DNA from: Schistosoma haematobium | Taxonomy: Eukaryota; Platyhelminthes; Trematoda; Strigeidida; Schistosomatidae | Length of the DNA stretch: 64,000 nucleotides | NCBI RefSeq assembly: GCF_000699445.3 | Contig: NC_067199.1 | Span: forward strand, 30,526,402 to 30,590,401 | Reading direction: 5' to 3' | Part shown: positions 12,601-22,127 of the stretch, in pieces | Numbering within the stretch: position 1 is the first letter of the stretch | Layout: the number at the start of each line of letters is the position of its first letter | Made by a program: the position numbers and the translations under genes | Notes under the pieces: generated by a model | Database searches by the model: none | What the model was told of the DNA's origin: nothing | What the model saw: only the letters and a program-made list of their open reading frames with translations

Positions 12601-15600
12601 AAGCCCTCACATGGAATCTTGAAGGCCAGAGGTAAAGGAGAAGAGCAAAGAACACAATACGTCGAGATATGGAGATAGACATGAGAAAAATGAACAAGAA
12701 TTGGATGGAATTAGAAAAGAAGGTCTAGGACAGAGTGGGTTGGAGAATGCTGGTCGGCAGCCTATGCTCCATTAGGAGTAACAAGCGAAAGTAAGTAAAT
12801 GATCATCACTGCAATATTTCCATAGAAATACAGTTATAATTAGCTAAAAGACAAACCATTGAACTATTTCGCCTCAGTTTGTCTATATATTTAAATTCAT
12901 ATAAAGACTTAACTTAATTTCAATATTGTATTCATTCATAGTTATGTTCATTCATTTTAATTAAAAGAAAGAAAAAGAACAACAATATGTTTCATTGAAA
13001 CATTCATGTCTTGAAATTATTTCATTCATATTATAATCTATTTGATAATGGATACATGTGCTTTTTCAAATCATTTATAAGTATAACAATTGGTAAATGT
13101 TTATTTATTATGTCTGCATACTTATTCGCATTCATATCATACATTATCATTCATTATTCTATATTTCCTATAATGATTGTTACGGAAATGTAATCATTTT
13201 ATATTTCTATAAGTAATCCTATGAAATAATGAATGACAGTAGAAATTAATCTAATTAATATCTGGTCGGTTAGAACAGAAATTTTTATTTTTATCAGTCA
13301 ATATTTAATTTTTGTTACCATGTTAATTTTATGTTCTGATTTAAATCTTGAGTAAAGTAGAAAAAAAATTTTTTTCAATGTTGCTTTGTAATTTTCTTTT
13401 TTTAAAAAAAAACAACAAACAAAACTTTTCGCTCTATTCTATTCAATGTGTTTTATATGTATAAATGTAGACAGAATACTTTTTATCTAATCAAATGTTA
13501 ACATTATTAGATTATTAATAAATAACTATTACGTTGTATGTCATTATTGAATCAGATATCAAACAAAGAAGATGTAAGTGGTAATGTTGAAAAATAATTA
13601 TATAGTACTGAAATTATGTAATGGACTAAATTGGTGATGTTTAATTTGCATAGTCTAAGATTATAGTTGAAATCAATACTCAATAATCTATTTAGGTAGA
13701 CTGAAATCAATCAACTTGTTTGAATATTGGAATAAGAAAGAAATCAAAACAGATACTGTATTGGGATTGGGAATCAAACAGTTAGAAAAGTTTCGTTATT
13801 AATGATAACAACAGTTTTATGTTTATAATGACTCTATATGACTAATAAAATTGGTCATCACTTAGTTTTTAATAAGCTTTGTTTTGGCTTCCTATATTGA
13901 TTCTAATTCTAGTTAAATATTTATGTTAATGTTATGTACAATCATTGGATAATTGTTGTGACTTGTACTGACACAGAAATGAAACTAAGCTTAATTGAGT
14001 TCAGCTTCAATTGACTCATGATCTCAACTATTGAAATTACTACAATCTCCATAAAACCCCTTACTTACTTTCGCTTGTTACTCCTAATGGAGCATAGGCT
14101 GCCGACCAGCATTCTCCAACCCACTCTGTCCTAGACCTTCTTTTCTAATTCCATCCAATTCTTGTTCATTTTTCTCATGTCTATCTCCATTTCCCCACGT
14201 AATGTGTTCTTTGGTCTTCCCCGTCACTTTTGGCCTTCAAGATTCCATGTGAGGGTTTGTCTTGTGACTCAGTTGGGTGCTTTCCTCAATGTGTGTCCTA
14301 TCCACTTCCAGCGCTTCTTCTTGATTTCTTCCGCTGCTGGGACTTGATTTGTTCTCTCCTACAGTAGGTTGTTGCTGATAGTGTCCGTCCAACGGATCCA
14401 TAAAACCCCTTCTATTAATAATTGAGTTCGTTTGGTTTTTTAATGATTACTCGATTATTTTCTTTAAAATTCTTAAATTCTTTATAGTGCATAAAATGTA
14501 CTTGTATCAACAATAAAAATAATACTCATATGATTTTAAAAAAAATTAATTTTCAGTACCTTTACAAAAGAACAATGATAGAGAAACAGATCGTTCTGGA
14601 ATATCTGTATGGAATATGACATCTTATCCTAGTACTGAATACACATTAGACATGGAATCAGGAAAAATTATAGAGGTAAGCTCTTTCTTAAAACGCTACA
14701 CAAAAATATATGTCAATAATATGATTATCCAGTTACTATTTTGAATTTTATCAATCTACTTGTATCTCTGTAGGCAAAATAAATTTGACAATTCGTTTTA
14801 AGTGAATGAATTCAAGCTTTAAATATTGCGGTTGGTTATCTTGTAAATTTGACATTTACATACTCAACAAACAAACAAACAAAAAAAGAGTTAAATATAA
14901 TTTCTGTTTACTAAGACTCACATTCTATTCAATCTGTTATGATGATATGCTCTATTTGTTAGCGTAAGTTTGTTATGATATATACTAAATCAAATCAGAA
15001 TCTACATAATTTTTGGACATGAAAATGTATGTATTTGGTAAAATAAAAATTAAAACCTATTGAATTTTGTTGTAATGAGACTTTATTTTATTAAACTAGA
15101 ATATTTTAAACTTACCATTTCATTTCATTGTTGCAAAGATTTCAGTGATATAACGTCAAAATTTAATTAGCTGAAATCAGCTTGTAGGATGAATGATTAC
15201 TTATTTAAGATTACCATGTGTTCAATACTTGAATTGACTTTTTGTTAAGAGTTTTACAAGTGATTTGAATTTCCATGGAACATCAAAATAATTAATTTAA
15301 AATAACTAACGATATATATATCTACATCCATTTGTGATGCACTACGTTCTGTTTCACCATATAAGCTTTATTTCAAATTCTTTTACAATAAAGAGAGCAA
15401 GAACAAAGATTGGTGCAGAATAATACGAATTCATTTTATTTCGTTAGGTTCACATCAGCTGCTTACAATCTAAAATATTTAAAATTCAACATTATTACAG
15501 ATATTGACATATTTATACATAAGAGAGTGATTAAGGAGGAATAAATGTATCATGGTGTAGCGAAGATTCCGATAGAGTTAATGAGGTCATAGAATTTTGT

Positions 15601-17062
15601 CTCGAATAAATAAAGTTTGAGAGGGAAAGTTCCGGAACATTGAAATAGTTGGAATAATGACGCAATAAATTAACAAATAGATGTAAATGAATAACAAGGG
15701 GGATTGTTACCAGAGTAAAGAAAGATTTATTACTGTCTTTTTGTATACATAGGTCTGGTTTTAAACGTTTGATTGCTAATGCTTCAGCAAATTTCGAAAG
15801 GTTGGAGCTTGATTGTTTATTAATCAACTTGAAGGACTTCAGTGTATCGACTTCGTGTCCTGTGTCAAGGAGATGTCTTGCGATGGCACTGTTGAATGCT
15901 TTCAATTTATTTGATGTTCTTTGAATCGGACATAGGCTCTCCATTCTGTACTACCAATGTAACTGCTTTGGCAGATACATGTGAATTTATATACCCTGGT
16001 AGACTAGGGGTCATGATATATCATTATTTATATCTTTAAATGTAAGAATGAAATCTCCAAATCAGCTTGATGTATAGATATCAACAGAAGACGAGCAATG
16101 TATCTCGAAAATTCCGTTGATTATTTTTGAATCTTTTCACAATTATAAAAGTTATTAATTGTTTGGATTATACAATATATTTTTACAATTAATTCGCATT
16201 TATTCTTATAAAATTGAAGCATCATTTAGGACGTCAAACTGGTAAATATCTAAATCCTGGTTCTAATAAGTCATTTGGAGGTGATTCTGCGAATCACTTA
16301 TGTCATCCAGCTTATCCTTCTACAACTCATCCATTAAATAATTCGGCTCAAAGATTTTCACCAGTTAGTATAAGTTCTTTATATGGTTCTGTAAAGTATA
16401 ATACACAACCTTTCAAGATTCCAACAACATTTAAACCTACAACAAGACAAATTTCCAAAGACGTTTCAGTATGTGATGGATCTCAGACAGGATTAACTAC
16501 AAAACACAATTCCACACTGTCAAAATCATGTGACGAATTGAGAATAGTTACAGGACCTATGAATAATTTATCCCTTCAGAATCAAACTACTCCATCTTAT
16601 GAAGAACAGATAGCGTTGAATACTGATCATTTGTATGCCATGAAATGTCAAACAATCAAATCTAAATATCAAGAGTTAAATAATAAACAAAACATTAACA
16701 TAATCTCAGGTGAATATAATAACCAATTAAATGATAAAAATGAACAAAGAATATGGCTTTTGTCTAATAATAGAAATGATAATAAAACTAATAAACCTGG
16801 TATATTGTTATCACCTGATGATATTTCAGATTATCAAATATTAGAACAAATGAAATATCCTTCAATATTACGTAAATCGGAATGCTATGAAATAATGCCC
16901 AATTCCTCTAAGAATAATGATACTAATTCTAATAATTTATTTCATGAACAACAGGATAATTCACAAATTACCAAACAAATTACGGGATATAATCAACAGT
17001 CTACAGCTTTATTATCAGCTCGTTCTCTAAAATGTTTAAACGTACAAAAATCATTTGTTTAA
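2350..17062 (+). CDS. Cadherin/protocadherin-like adhesion receptor, 3' part of gene (5 exons)
   Basis: Joined exons 2350-3627, 7220-7419, 8423-9348, 14557-14675 and 16220-17062 total 3366 nt with no internal stop. They encode 1121 residues plus TAA. Introns are 3592, 1003, 5208 and 1544 nt, all GT-AG, with phases 0, 2, 1 and 0. The visible protein has cadherin calcium-linker motifs of the DxNDN type near residues 3, 118, 246, 428 and 549. A decayed membrane-proximal repeat follows, then a hydrophobic segment at about residues 763-789 with a basic stop-transfer (MKR), then about 330 cytoplasmic residues rich in Asn, Ser and Gln. Cadherins of this type are calcium-dependent cell-surface adhesion molecules. 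The tail shows no catenin-binding region that I recognise, so protocadherin-like is the safer label. The signal peptide and first repeats must lie left of the window. Confidence 0.92.
4950..5240 (-). mobile_element. tRNA-derived HHR-SINE, degenerate copy
   Basis: On the minus strand this reads through the family head (GATGCCGGCTCAGTGGTC), a degenerate B box, and the tail AGGTTTTCCATGATGGTCTA shared with the copies at 5283, 9716, 49136 and 53410. The ribozyme core between the B box and the GCACTG/CAGTGC stem is deleted. It lies head to head with the plus-strand copy at 5283. Confidence 0.75.
5260..5279. repeat. ATT microsatellite
   Basis: Six to seven ATT units directly before the plus-strand SINE copy. 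Confidence 0.85.
5283..5490 (+). mobile_element. tRNA-derived HHR-SINE, plus-strand copy
   Basis: The tRNA-like head has an A-box-like GTGGTCTAGAGG and a clear B box GGGTTCGAATC (5352-5362). A hammerhead-like segment (5385-5430) and the common tail with TTTTCCATGGTGATCTG follow. The tRNA-like promoter boxes place it among polymerase III-type SINEs. It lies in a cadherin intron in the sense orientation. Confidence 0.8.
5385..5430 (+). ncRNA. Hammerhead ribozyme motif, mutated core
   Basis: Stem I is GCACTG (5385-5390) with CAGTGC (5425-5430). The core reads CUUAGGA instead of CUGANGA, so conserved G5 is replaced by U. Stem II is short. GAAAC is present. The fold is recognisable but self-cleavage is unlikely. 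Confidence 0.65.
6230..6780. repeat. Unclassified GC-richer block with imperfect 67-bp duplication
   Basis: GC content rises sharply against the flanks. From 6275 a unit beginning GGTGAACCAGACACC and containing GTACAGCTCAA is followed at 6342 by a second unit beginning GGAGAACCAGACACC with the same internal motif, a period of 67 bp. The block ends near a TATATAATC stretch. It could be a solo LTR or an internal piece of a retrotransposon. No coding match was recognised. Confidence 0.4.
7220..7419 (+). CDS. Cadherin gene exon, next repeat N-terminal half
   Basis: The acceptor CCTACAG ends at 7219 and the donor GTAGGT starts at 7420. The exon opens in phase 0 with the linker [11 protein letters not shown]. 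The start of a cadherin repeat follows (ISEG, then the DADRDKEN calcium-binding stretch). It leaves in phase 2 after the first two bases of a Gln codon. Reading through the donor meets a stop at once, which supports splicing here. Confidence 0.9.
7420..8422. other. Cadherin intron, nothing recognised
   Basis: GT-AG intron of 1003 nt. It has short open frames on the plus strand but no family resemblance, repeat or RNA gene that I can support. Confidence 0.6.
8423..9348 (+). CDS. Cadherin gene exon: repeat end, proximal repeat, membrane segment
   Basis: The acceptor TTTAG ends at 8422 and the donor GTAAGT starts at 9349. The first base completes the Gln codon of the previous exon. Then comes the classic [15 protein letters not shown] strand of a cadherin repeat, a DQNDNAP linker (from 8589), and a divergent membrane-proximal repeat with a DADEKENAQ calcium motif and an ARDRPTDP strand. 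A spacer of about 90 residues leads to a 27-residue hydrophobic segment (9231-9311) followed by MKR. The cytoplasmic side starts just before the donor. The exon leaves in phase 1. Confidence 0.92.
9597..9690 (+). repeat. Dispersed repeat, edge shared with two foldback elements
   Basis: The segment TATCAATGTCAAGGTTGGAC and following bases match the left edges of the foldback elements at 41720 and 56979 (TATCAATGCCAAGG, then TTGATAGTTTCAAAT). Here only the edge is present, immediately 5' of an HHR-SINE. Confidence 0.55.
9716..9945 (+). mobile_element. tRNA-derived HHR-SINE with intact ribozyme core
   Basis: Head ATCGATTGAAGTTAGACAT, then GACGCCGGCTTAGTCGTC, a B-box-like GGTTCTAGTC, the hammerhead (9873-9918) and a shortened tail. 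Sense orientation in a cadherin intron. It is one of two copies in the window that keep all core ribozyme residues. Confidence 0.8.
9873..9918 (+). ncRNA. Hammerhead ribozyme (type I, minimal), core intact
   Basis: Stem I GCACTG (9873-9878) pairs perfectly with CAGTGC (9913-9918). Core CUGAGGA (9879-9885) fits CUGANGA. Stem II GUC/GAC is closed by three pairs, then mismatched. GAAAC begins at 9901. Stem III AC-GGUC-GU has two pairs and a four-base loop, leaving C9912 as the cleavage-site nucleotide. This matches the known layout of schistosome SINE hammerheads. Activity is not shown, and the weakened stem II may reduce it. Confidence 0.75.
11568..12044 (+). pseudogene. RTE reverse transcriptase fragment
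   Basis: An open stretch of 158 codons. About the last 130 are RTE reverse transcriptase (palm blocks A to C, with FADD at 12008). The first 28 or so codons look like flanking sequence, not RT, so the start given is only the open-frame limit. The polymerase copied element RNA at nicked target DNA in intact relatives. This copy lacks the fingers and endonuclease and cannot be functional. Confidence 0.75.
11650..12797 (+). mobile_element. RTE-clade non-LTR retrotransposon, 5'-truncated (SR2/Perere-3-like)
   Basis: Plus-strand reading gives reverse transcriptase blocks: an EKAFDSVDR motif (11716-11742), [12 protein letters not shown] (11878-11913), and the catalytic FADDLTLL (12008-12031). The thumb and C-terminal region with [10 protein letters not shown] and the wgHTLRK zone follows and ends SNKRK. 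The frame is broken by a stop at 12042, another in the thumb, and shifts near 12390 and 12600. The 3' end is GCGAAAGTAAGTAAATGA, the AAGT-type tail typical of RTE elements. The endonuclease and first RT parts are missing. The element lies in a cadherin intron, sense strand. Confidence 0.88.
14049..14411 (-). mobile_element. 5'-truncated RTE insertion with perfect 14-bp target duplication
   Basis: The minus strand carries the last 335 bp of the same RTE family (14063-14397), from the WERTSQ region to SNKRK and the AAGT tail. It is flanked by identical 14-bp copies CCATAAAACCCCTT at 14049-14062 and 14398-14411. This is a textbook target-primed insertion with severe 5' truncation, 145 bp upstream of a cadherin exon. 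Confidence 0.9.
14557..14675 (+). CDS. Cadherin gene exon, juxtamembrane cytoplasmic part
   Basis: This short exon of 119 nt runs between the acceptor TTTTCAG (ends 14556) and the donor GTAAGC (starts 14676). Its first two bases complete the Ile codon opened at 9348, and 39 codons follow without a stop. The sequence is charged and Ser/Thr-rich, with no known domain. The match of phase on both sides and good splice sites are the main support. Confidence 0.85.
15405..16013 (-). mobile_element. Penelope-like element 3' fragment with GIY-YIG domain
   Basis: On the minus strand, near 16000-15910, the frame reads [22 protein letters not shown], the GIY-YIG endonuclease signature. After a shift near 15910, a second frame (15944-15531) reads [19 protein letters not shown] and later [12 protein letters not shown], the C-terminal part of the same domain. 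Penelope-like elements pair a reverse transcriptase with this nuclease. The RT part is absent here. It is antisense to the cadherin gene. Confidence 0.75.
15531..15944 (-). pseudogene. Penelope-like GIY-YIG endonuclease, C-terminal frame
   Basis: An open frame of 137 codons whose first 10 or so are out of frame with the domain start upstream. From about residue 14 it follows the GIY-YIG C-terminal half: the H..DTGH motif and the EALAI....KP helix. A single frameshift and the missing RT make it a pseudogene. Confidence 0.7.
16220..17062 (+). CDS. Cadherin gene last exon, cytoplasmic tail
   Basis: The acceptor is the AG at 16218-16219 (pyrimidine tract weak), phase 0. It gives 280 codons and a TAA stop. 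The sequence is low in hydrophobic residues and rich in Asn, Ser, Gln and Thr, so it is probably disordered. The last residues, KSFV, fit a class I PDZ ligand (Ser at -2, Val at 0). No catenin-binding motif was recognised. Two AATAAA hexamers follow at 17359 and 17377, about 300 nt after the stop. Confidence 0.85.
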   Translation, partial: HHLGRQTGKYLNPGSNKSFGGDSANHLCHPAYPSTTHPLNNSAQRFSPVSISSLYGSVKYNTQPFKIPTTFKPTTRQISKDVSVCDGSQTGLTTKHNSTLSKSCDELRIVTGPMNNLSLQNQTTPSYEEQIALNTDHLYAMKCQTIKSKYQELNNKQNINIISGEYNNQLNDKNEQRIWLLSNNRNDNKTNKPGILLSPDDISDYQILEQMKYPSILRKSECYEIMPNSSKNNDTNSNNLFHEQQDNSQITKQITGYNQQSTALLSARSLKCLNVQKSFV

Positions 17063-17177
17063 CTGTTTATATTACATACAAAGTAATATTTGTGGTTGGA
17101 TGAAAGAGTAGCACCTTATCATCTGATTAACTATGTTAATTAAAATGAAAAAAAAAACTTTTTGAGTATTTTATTTA

Positions 17178-17235
17178 TATATCCATCCATCCATATACAC
17201 ATACACACATACATACATACATACATAAATACATG
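17178..17235. repeat. ATCC/ATAC microsatellite
   Basis: Short ATCC units followed by mixed ACAC/ATAC units within the cadherin 3' UTR or flank. Confidence 0.85.
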
Positions 17236-17358
17236 TACTTATTTGATTATTTTGTTTCCATGATGAAATATGGTTCCCTTTTTTGTTACAAGACTAATGA
17301 AACAGTACTATGAATGTAGATAATATTATTTGTAAAATTTATTTAAACAGAAAATCTA

Positions 17359-17382
17359 AATAAAATAATATTGACCAATAAA
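17359..17382 (+). promoter_or_regulatory. Candidate polyadenylation signals of cadherin gene
   Basis: AATAAA occurs at 17359-17364 and again at 17377-17382, about 300 nt downstream of the cadherin stop codon. AATAAA is frequent by chance in DNA this AT-rich, so position is the main support. Confidence 0.4.
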
Positions 17383-17829
17383 AGTTTGTTACAAAAATGT
17401 TAATTATTATCAGTTGCGAAAATACGTAACATAAACAAGGAAATAGATTTTTAAAAAATAAGTAATTTAAGTAGTAATAGTTAAGTATGTTGAATAATGA
17501 GCGGTTTGTTACTGTTTATTTATCAATCATTATTTATATTGAATTATATTCGTCATAGAACACTAATGAATTCTGTTATTCTCATTAATACATTTCATAT
17601 AGTTAATTATTATAAATAAAGATTAACTTATTAGAATAACAATAGACATAATAAAGATTGTATCCATAACAAATTGATACTTGACTCATTTGAGTCATGT
17701 TAATAATTATCCTATTAGATTTTAATAGTAAATAAATCTAGAAATTTACAAAGATATTCACAAATAAGAAAACTATAAATTCACTTGGTATTGTATACTA
17801 GAAACTACTCATTGATGTTTAGGAATGCA

Positions 17830-18075
17830 ATGGATCAGTTTCTTATTGGCATATGTGCATTCTGTGTGATTTGCCTCGATATTGCCTTAATTCACAAGCA
17901 TTATAAGCAAGGATGGATAGTGGCTAGCAGTGCAATCCAGGACGCGCGTTTCGTCCTATTTGGGACTCATCCGCTGGATGTACCTGTATCTCAGAATTGA
18001 TGTTCACTGTGGGACTCGAATCCAGTACCATTCGCTTCAAACGTCATCGCGTTATCTACTTAGCTACTGAGTCCT
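17830..18075 (-). mobile_element. Sm-alpha-type SINE with hammerhead ribozyme
   Basis: On the minus strand: a tRNA-like head with A-box-like TAGCTAAGTAG (near 18055) and B box GGATTCGAGTCC (18012-18023), the hammerhead (17935-17979), then the tail GCTAGCCACTATCCATCC running to about 17830. This is the classic Sm-alpha family arrangement, in which the ribozyme follows the polymerase III promoter. Confidence 0.85.
17935..17979 (-). ncRNA. Sm-alpha hammerhead ribozyme, one core change
   Basis: Minus-strand stem I AUCCAG pairs with CUGGAU. Stem II is GUCC/GGAC with loop CAAAUA. GAAAC and stem III AC-GCGC-GU are intact, and C is at the cleavage position. The core reads CGGAUGA instead of CUGAUGA, so U4 is changed to G. 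That position is conserved in active hammerheads, so this copy is probably inactive. Confidence 0.8.
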
Positions 18076-18770
18076 GTATTGGGATTATGCGAGTCTTCTT
18101 GTTATCATGAGCGGCATTATCAGCTAACTCCAAAAAATCTGCAGCCAGGTATTCGAGAACCAAAGCTAGATTAACTAGAGCACCAGCACCAACTCGCCCT
18201 TACGTAGAAGACGATTTACACGGTCAACAGCGAATTGAAAACCTGCACGCACTGACTTGATACGGCCGAGAGTGGGGAGAGCCAACTCTCTCTCCAAATG
18301 CTCTCACAATACATGTGCATACAACCACTGCCAGAGATTTCCTACTCACTTCCTTCTCACGGCAAGGCTGTTGTTTACGAAATTGAGAGAACGGATAGCG
18401 AATGTCCGGTGCTTTAACCGGATTGGTGGATATGTAGCATCTCTCTAGGGGGGTTCGGAAACTCTGATTCCAAACCAATAGTGCACATGGGCTCCAGTAT
18501 CCTGAAGGAACAAATGGCGTATGAGCCAGTAGTTGGTCACCGGCTACCATGGGACTGCATTTCCTTATGTTGTTCCACTGCCTTGTGGATCAGGCCTTTA
18601 GGTCAAAGGCTGTGTGTGTGCACCCTTAAGAAAACCATTACCTTCGGTTTTGGCACCCACACAGTATCCCAGCTCTCACACAGATCAAATGATTTATGTG
18701 ACGCATATCTATTTGTTGCCTTCATGCACCAATGTTTATGTGCTTAAATAAATAACTAAATAACTTTGTC
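18076..18770. repeat. Unclassified GC-rich repeat block ending in TAAATAAC units
   Basis: GC-rich sequence lies between two inverted Sm-alpha fragments. It ends TTAAATAAATAACTAAATAA (near 18745), resembling the short 3' repeat tail of a non-LTR element on the plus strand. Broken open frames on both strands show no domain I recognise. It may be the 3' untranslated end of a CR1-like element, but this is a guess. Confidence 0.35.
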
Positions 18771-18819
18771 TTAGCCTTACTACGAACTTCGCCACCTTTA
18801 CCGCGTCCACTCATTGTTT

Positions 18820-18905
18820 TAAGAAGTAGAAAAACAAATCTTGAATGGGACAAAACCCGTGTCCTGGATTCCACTGCTAGCTTCTATCCATCTTTGTTTA
18901 TAATA
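18820..18905 (+). mobile_element. Sm-alpha SINE fragment, inverted relative to 17830 copy
   Basis: CGTGTCCTGGATTCCACTGC then CTATCCATCTTTGTTTATA matches the ribozyme 3' side and tail of Sm-alpha in plus orientation. The preceding core is decayed (stem II lost, GAAAC changed to AAAAC). Confidence 0.65.
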
Positions 18906-21900
18906 ATACTATGTTTTGAAAAAGTGCAAAGCAATTTACAAACATGATCAGATTAATACAAAAGAGCAGACTTCAATAAGAATCTAGTATTATTTATTCT
19001 AAAAGACATGAATCACAAATTATTCTGACTGACCATTTATTACAATGTTATAACAATGTACAACACATGAAAATTGAATGATTAGAGAGAGGAACTTAAG
19101 GGACAATACTGTTTTCAGGATACTTGCCACAAAAAAACTTCTGTGAAGAAACAGTCTTAATTAATAAAAATAATAGAAGGACATGAAAAATATAGTCAGA
19201 AATTGTCAAAAATATTCCACAGCTACGATTATATATATGTTTCAGAATTGTAGATGTCACATCTTTTGCAGTGGAAGATATTTAATGTGAACGGAATAAC
19301 AGACGCTTGAGTTATTTTAAGATCTATTTGATCAGAGAATTATTACTGTAGAGCCTTTGTATGATCCATTCAGAGTGTTGGATATTTCTCCTGTGAGACG
19401 ATAGCAGAGAAAAATGCTCAACGATTATTGGCATAGCATACAGTTCTTTCATGCTTGCTCTTCCGATATCCAAAACAGAGCATAACACGGCAATCAGATA
19501 ACCGCCAGTTAGACAGCACACATTTATGACTCAACTCATATAATAATGTAAAGTAAAATCCTGACCATAGATTAACACTAATAAGAAATTACAATACAAA
19601 CACATTTATGTCATAAGTTGAAGAGGACTATGTGATAGGTCTGTAATTAATTGACGATTACCTGTGACAGGTGAAACACAACAACAATAGCAATTCAAAG
19701 TTACAACGACTCAAGTATTCAGTAATTGTACAACAAAAACATGAAAAATAACTTCACGTAAAACAGCTAGAAGGTTCAGCTTTGCTTAGTATTCACCCTG
19801 CTATAGCAGTGTTCTAAGTAGTCTAAGTATAAAAGATTCCAATTCGGTTTTCACCTATCTTTAGTGTTCAGTAATTAAATGCGACAACTGTTATTTTTCG
19901 GAGTTTTAATAAGTTTATAGACAGTATAAAAAACTGAACTTTTTAGAGAAAATTAGAATCAACATATAAGGTGAGTCCATTGGTACACATGCTTAATTGA
20001 GCAGCAGTAATCGGCATAATGCGATCCATATTTTGCGCTCTAGATTTACTGTGTAGTTCTGACTAGTCTTAGCCCTTGCGTCCATCTACTTTATTTAAAA
20101 CCACTAGTAATTTGCATAACTGTGGGGACATCATTCGAAAAATATGGGTGGTATTTGAGCTTATGACGATATTGGTACTAAGAAGCCATTGGATTTAGTT
20201 AACCTGTAGACTTTAACGGGTGTGAAAGAATTCAGACATGAAACATCAGTTCAATAAATCACTCTAACGTATCATTAGGATTAGTATTTAAAAACGTTAT
20301 TCGTCTGAACAGCTAAACAGATGTTTCAGGAGGCCCAAATCTGCAATTCTATGATCCAGAAATCGGGTTACTTTTGTAACCGACGGTTAATTGGAAGATT
20401 GTTAATCAAGAGAAACTCACGAAATTTAGTTTTGTCGTCAATACTTTCAAATACTGAATACAAAAGAGCAATATCTCGACAAGAAACTAAACCATCGATT
20501 TTATATTATTTCGTAAGATAATGGACATATCGAATTCGATAGGAGATCTTTAGGGCAGTTATAAATTGCATATCACCTATCTGTTGTCTCCCAAATGATC
20601 AATTTGTTTCAAATATATATATGAAAATACCGTGTGATGACCACAACTGAGTAGAAAACAGCCATATCAAATATAATTCTAGCTAAAGCCATTAAATATT
20701 ATCTTTATCATCTTTCATATGGTCCGAAATTTCTGCATTTCATTATAGGCATATGTATTCAAAAACATATTTCTTTTAAGGGAGAATACTGAATATAGAG
20801 ATTTTACTATGCTCTTTTCATTATTAGCATATTTTCAATTACATCAACGAAAAATCGCACATTAGGTGAATTGTATACCTAAACGTTTAAAAAATTTATG
20901 CTTATTCTGATATTTATGCGACTAACTGGATCATGAACCAATGAAGTTAGCTTAGTTTATTAATTTAAATATAAGTTGCTTTTGCGTTGATAACTCATTA
21001 GATATATAATCGTTTAGGGCTGAAAGATTATCCAGTCAGCGTGATCTTCCTTTTCAATCCTCAACATACATTGTTGTTCAATTACAACTTACTTGCAGTC
21101 AAACTATTTTGTATACAAATAATACCTTACACAGTCAAATTACTAATCATTTAATCTGTTGCACTGTCGCTAAAACATTTTATTAAACTATGACTTTAAT
21201 CTCATTGTCTTAAGTGAATTTTCACTCTGGTAGCTTAAAGAATTTCTTAAGATTTCATTGACAAAACCACAATAATTCATCTTTAACACTACATTAGACA
21301 ATTAGATATATGGTCAACGTATATACACCTTTATTGTATTACATTCCATTGTTCATAAGCTCATTTATTTTATCTGAATTTGTTATAATTTCGCAAAGTT
21401 TATTTAATCTAAAACGTATTTCTCGTATAACCATTAGAATACCAGTTATGATTTATATCCTCGTATAAATCAGTCTCAATTTGGAATAAATATTACCCTT
21501 TCACGTTTCTGCATCAATACTGGCAATATATACATATGTTTATTCTTTTGTATTCTTAAGCTCGACCTTTAATTTACATACATATAGAGGATAGTATTTG
21601 AATCATAATAATTCTAATGTTAACAATTTTTTTATAGCTTCATATAATTAATCATATTAGTCAACTATCCGGTTCACTTAGTGATTACAAATTTCTGAGT
21701 TTGATAGAACAATAAAAAAACAGAGTTATTCTATTAAAATTTGTGATTGAAGCTAGATGCTTGAAATTTTTCAAAAGTACAATTTCATGGAATAAAAATG
21801 AAATAGGATGATAGTAAGAATGAAAGTGTAAAAGATGATTATATTGATTTTTTTCAGTTTATGATTTAGTCAGGAAAGGTATCTTGGTTAATATTGGCGA

Positions 21901-22127
21901 GACAAATCAGGTATAAGATAATAGGTCTTGGATTTTGGCACAAAAATCACTCATTCATTTAGCTCAATAGAATTTTGACATGATAGCTGATGTTAGTTCA
22001 TGATGAAAATCGTAAATCTAATTCCTAACCTTAACAATCAACGATAAATCATAATTCTAATTCCTCACACTAGTTTATAACCTTCATTTGATCCTAGTTA
22101 TTAGGTGAACACTCTCAAAGTCACTCT
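18906..22127. other. Intergenic, nothing recognised
   Basis: AT-rich stretch of about 3.2 kb. Short open frames (for example 19324-19521 minus and 20321-20521 plus) show no family features or splice context. No RNA gene or transposon seen. Confidence 0.5.

Larger units (their letters stand above)
9349..14556. other. Cadherin intron with SINE and two RTE fragments
   Basis: GT-AG intron of 5208 nt holding a partial dispersed repeat (9597-9690), an HHR-SINE (9716-9945), an RTE copy (about 11650-12797) and a second short RTE insertion (14063-14397). The stretches 9950-11640 and 12800-14045 are AT-rich and I see nothing else in them. Confidence 0.7.
14676..16219. other. Cadherin intron with Penelope-like fragment
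   Basis: GT-AG intron of 1544 nt. Its right half is a minus-strand Penelope-like fragment (about 15405-16013). The left 700 nt is AT-rich without recognised content. Confidence 0.65.
17063..17784. other. 3' flank of cadherin gene
   Basis: AT-rich 3' UTR and flank. It contains a CCAT/ACAT microsatellite (17178-17235) and two AATAAA hexamers. No gene seen. Confidence 0.6.
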
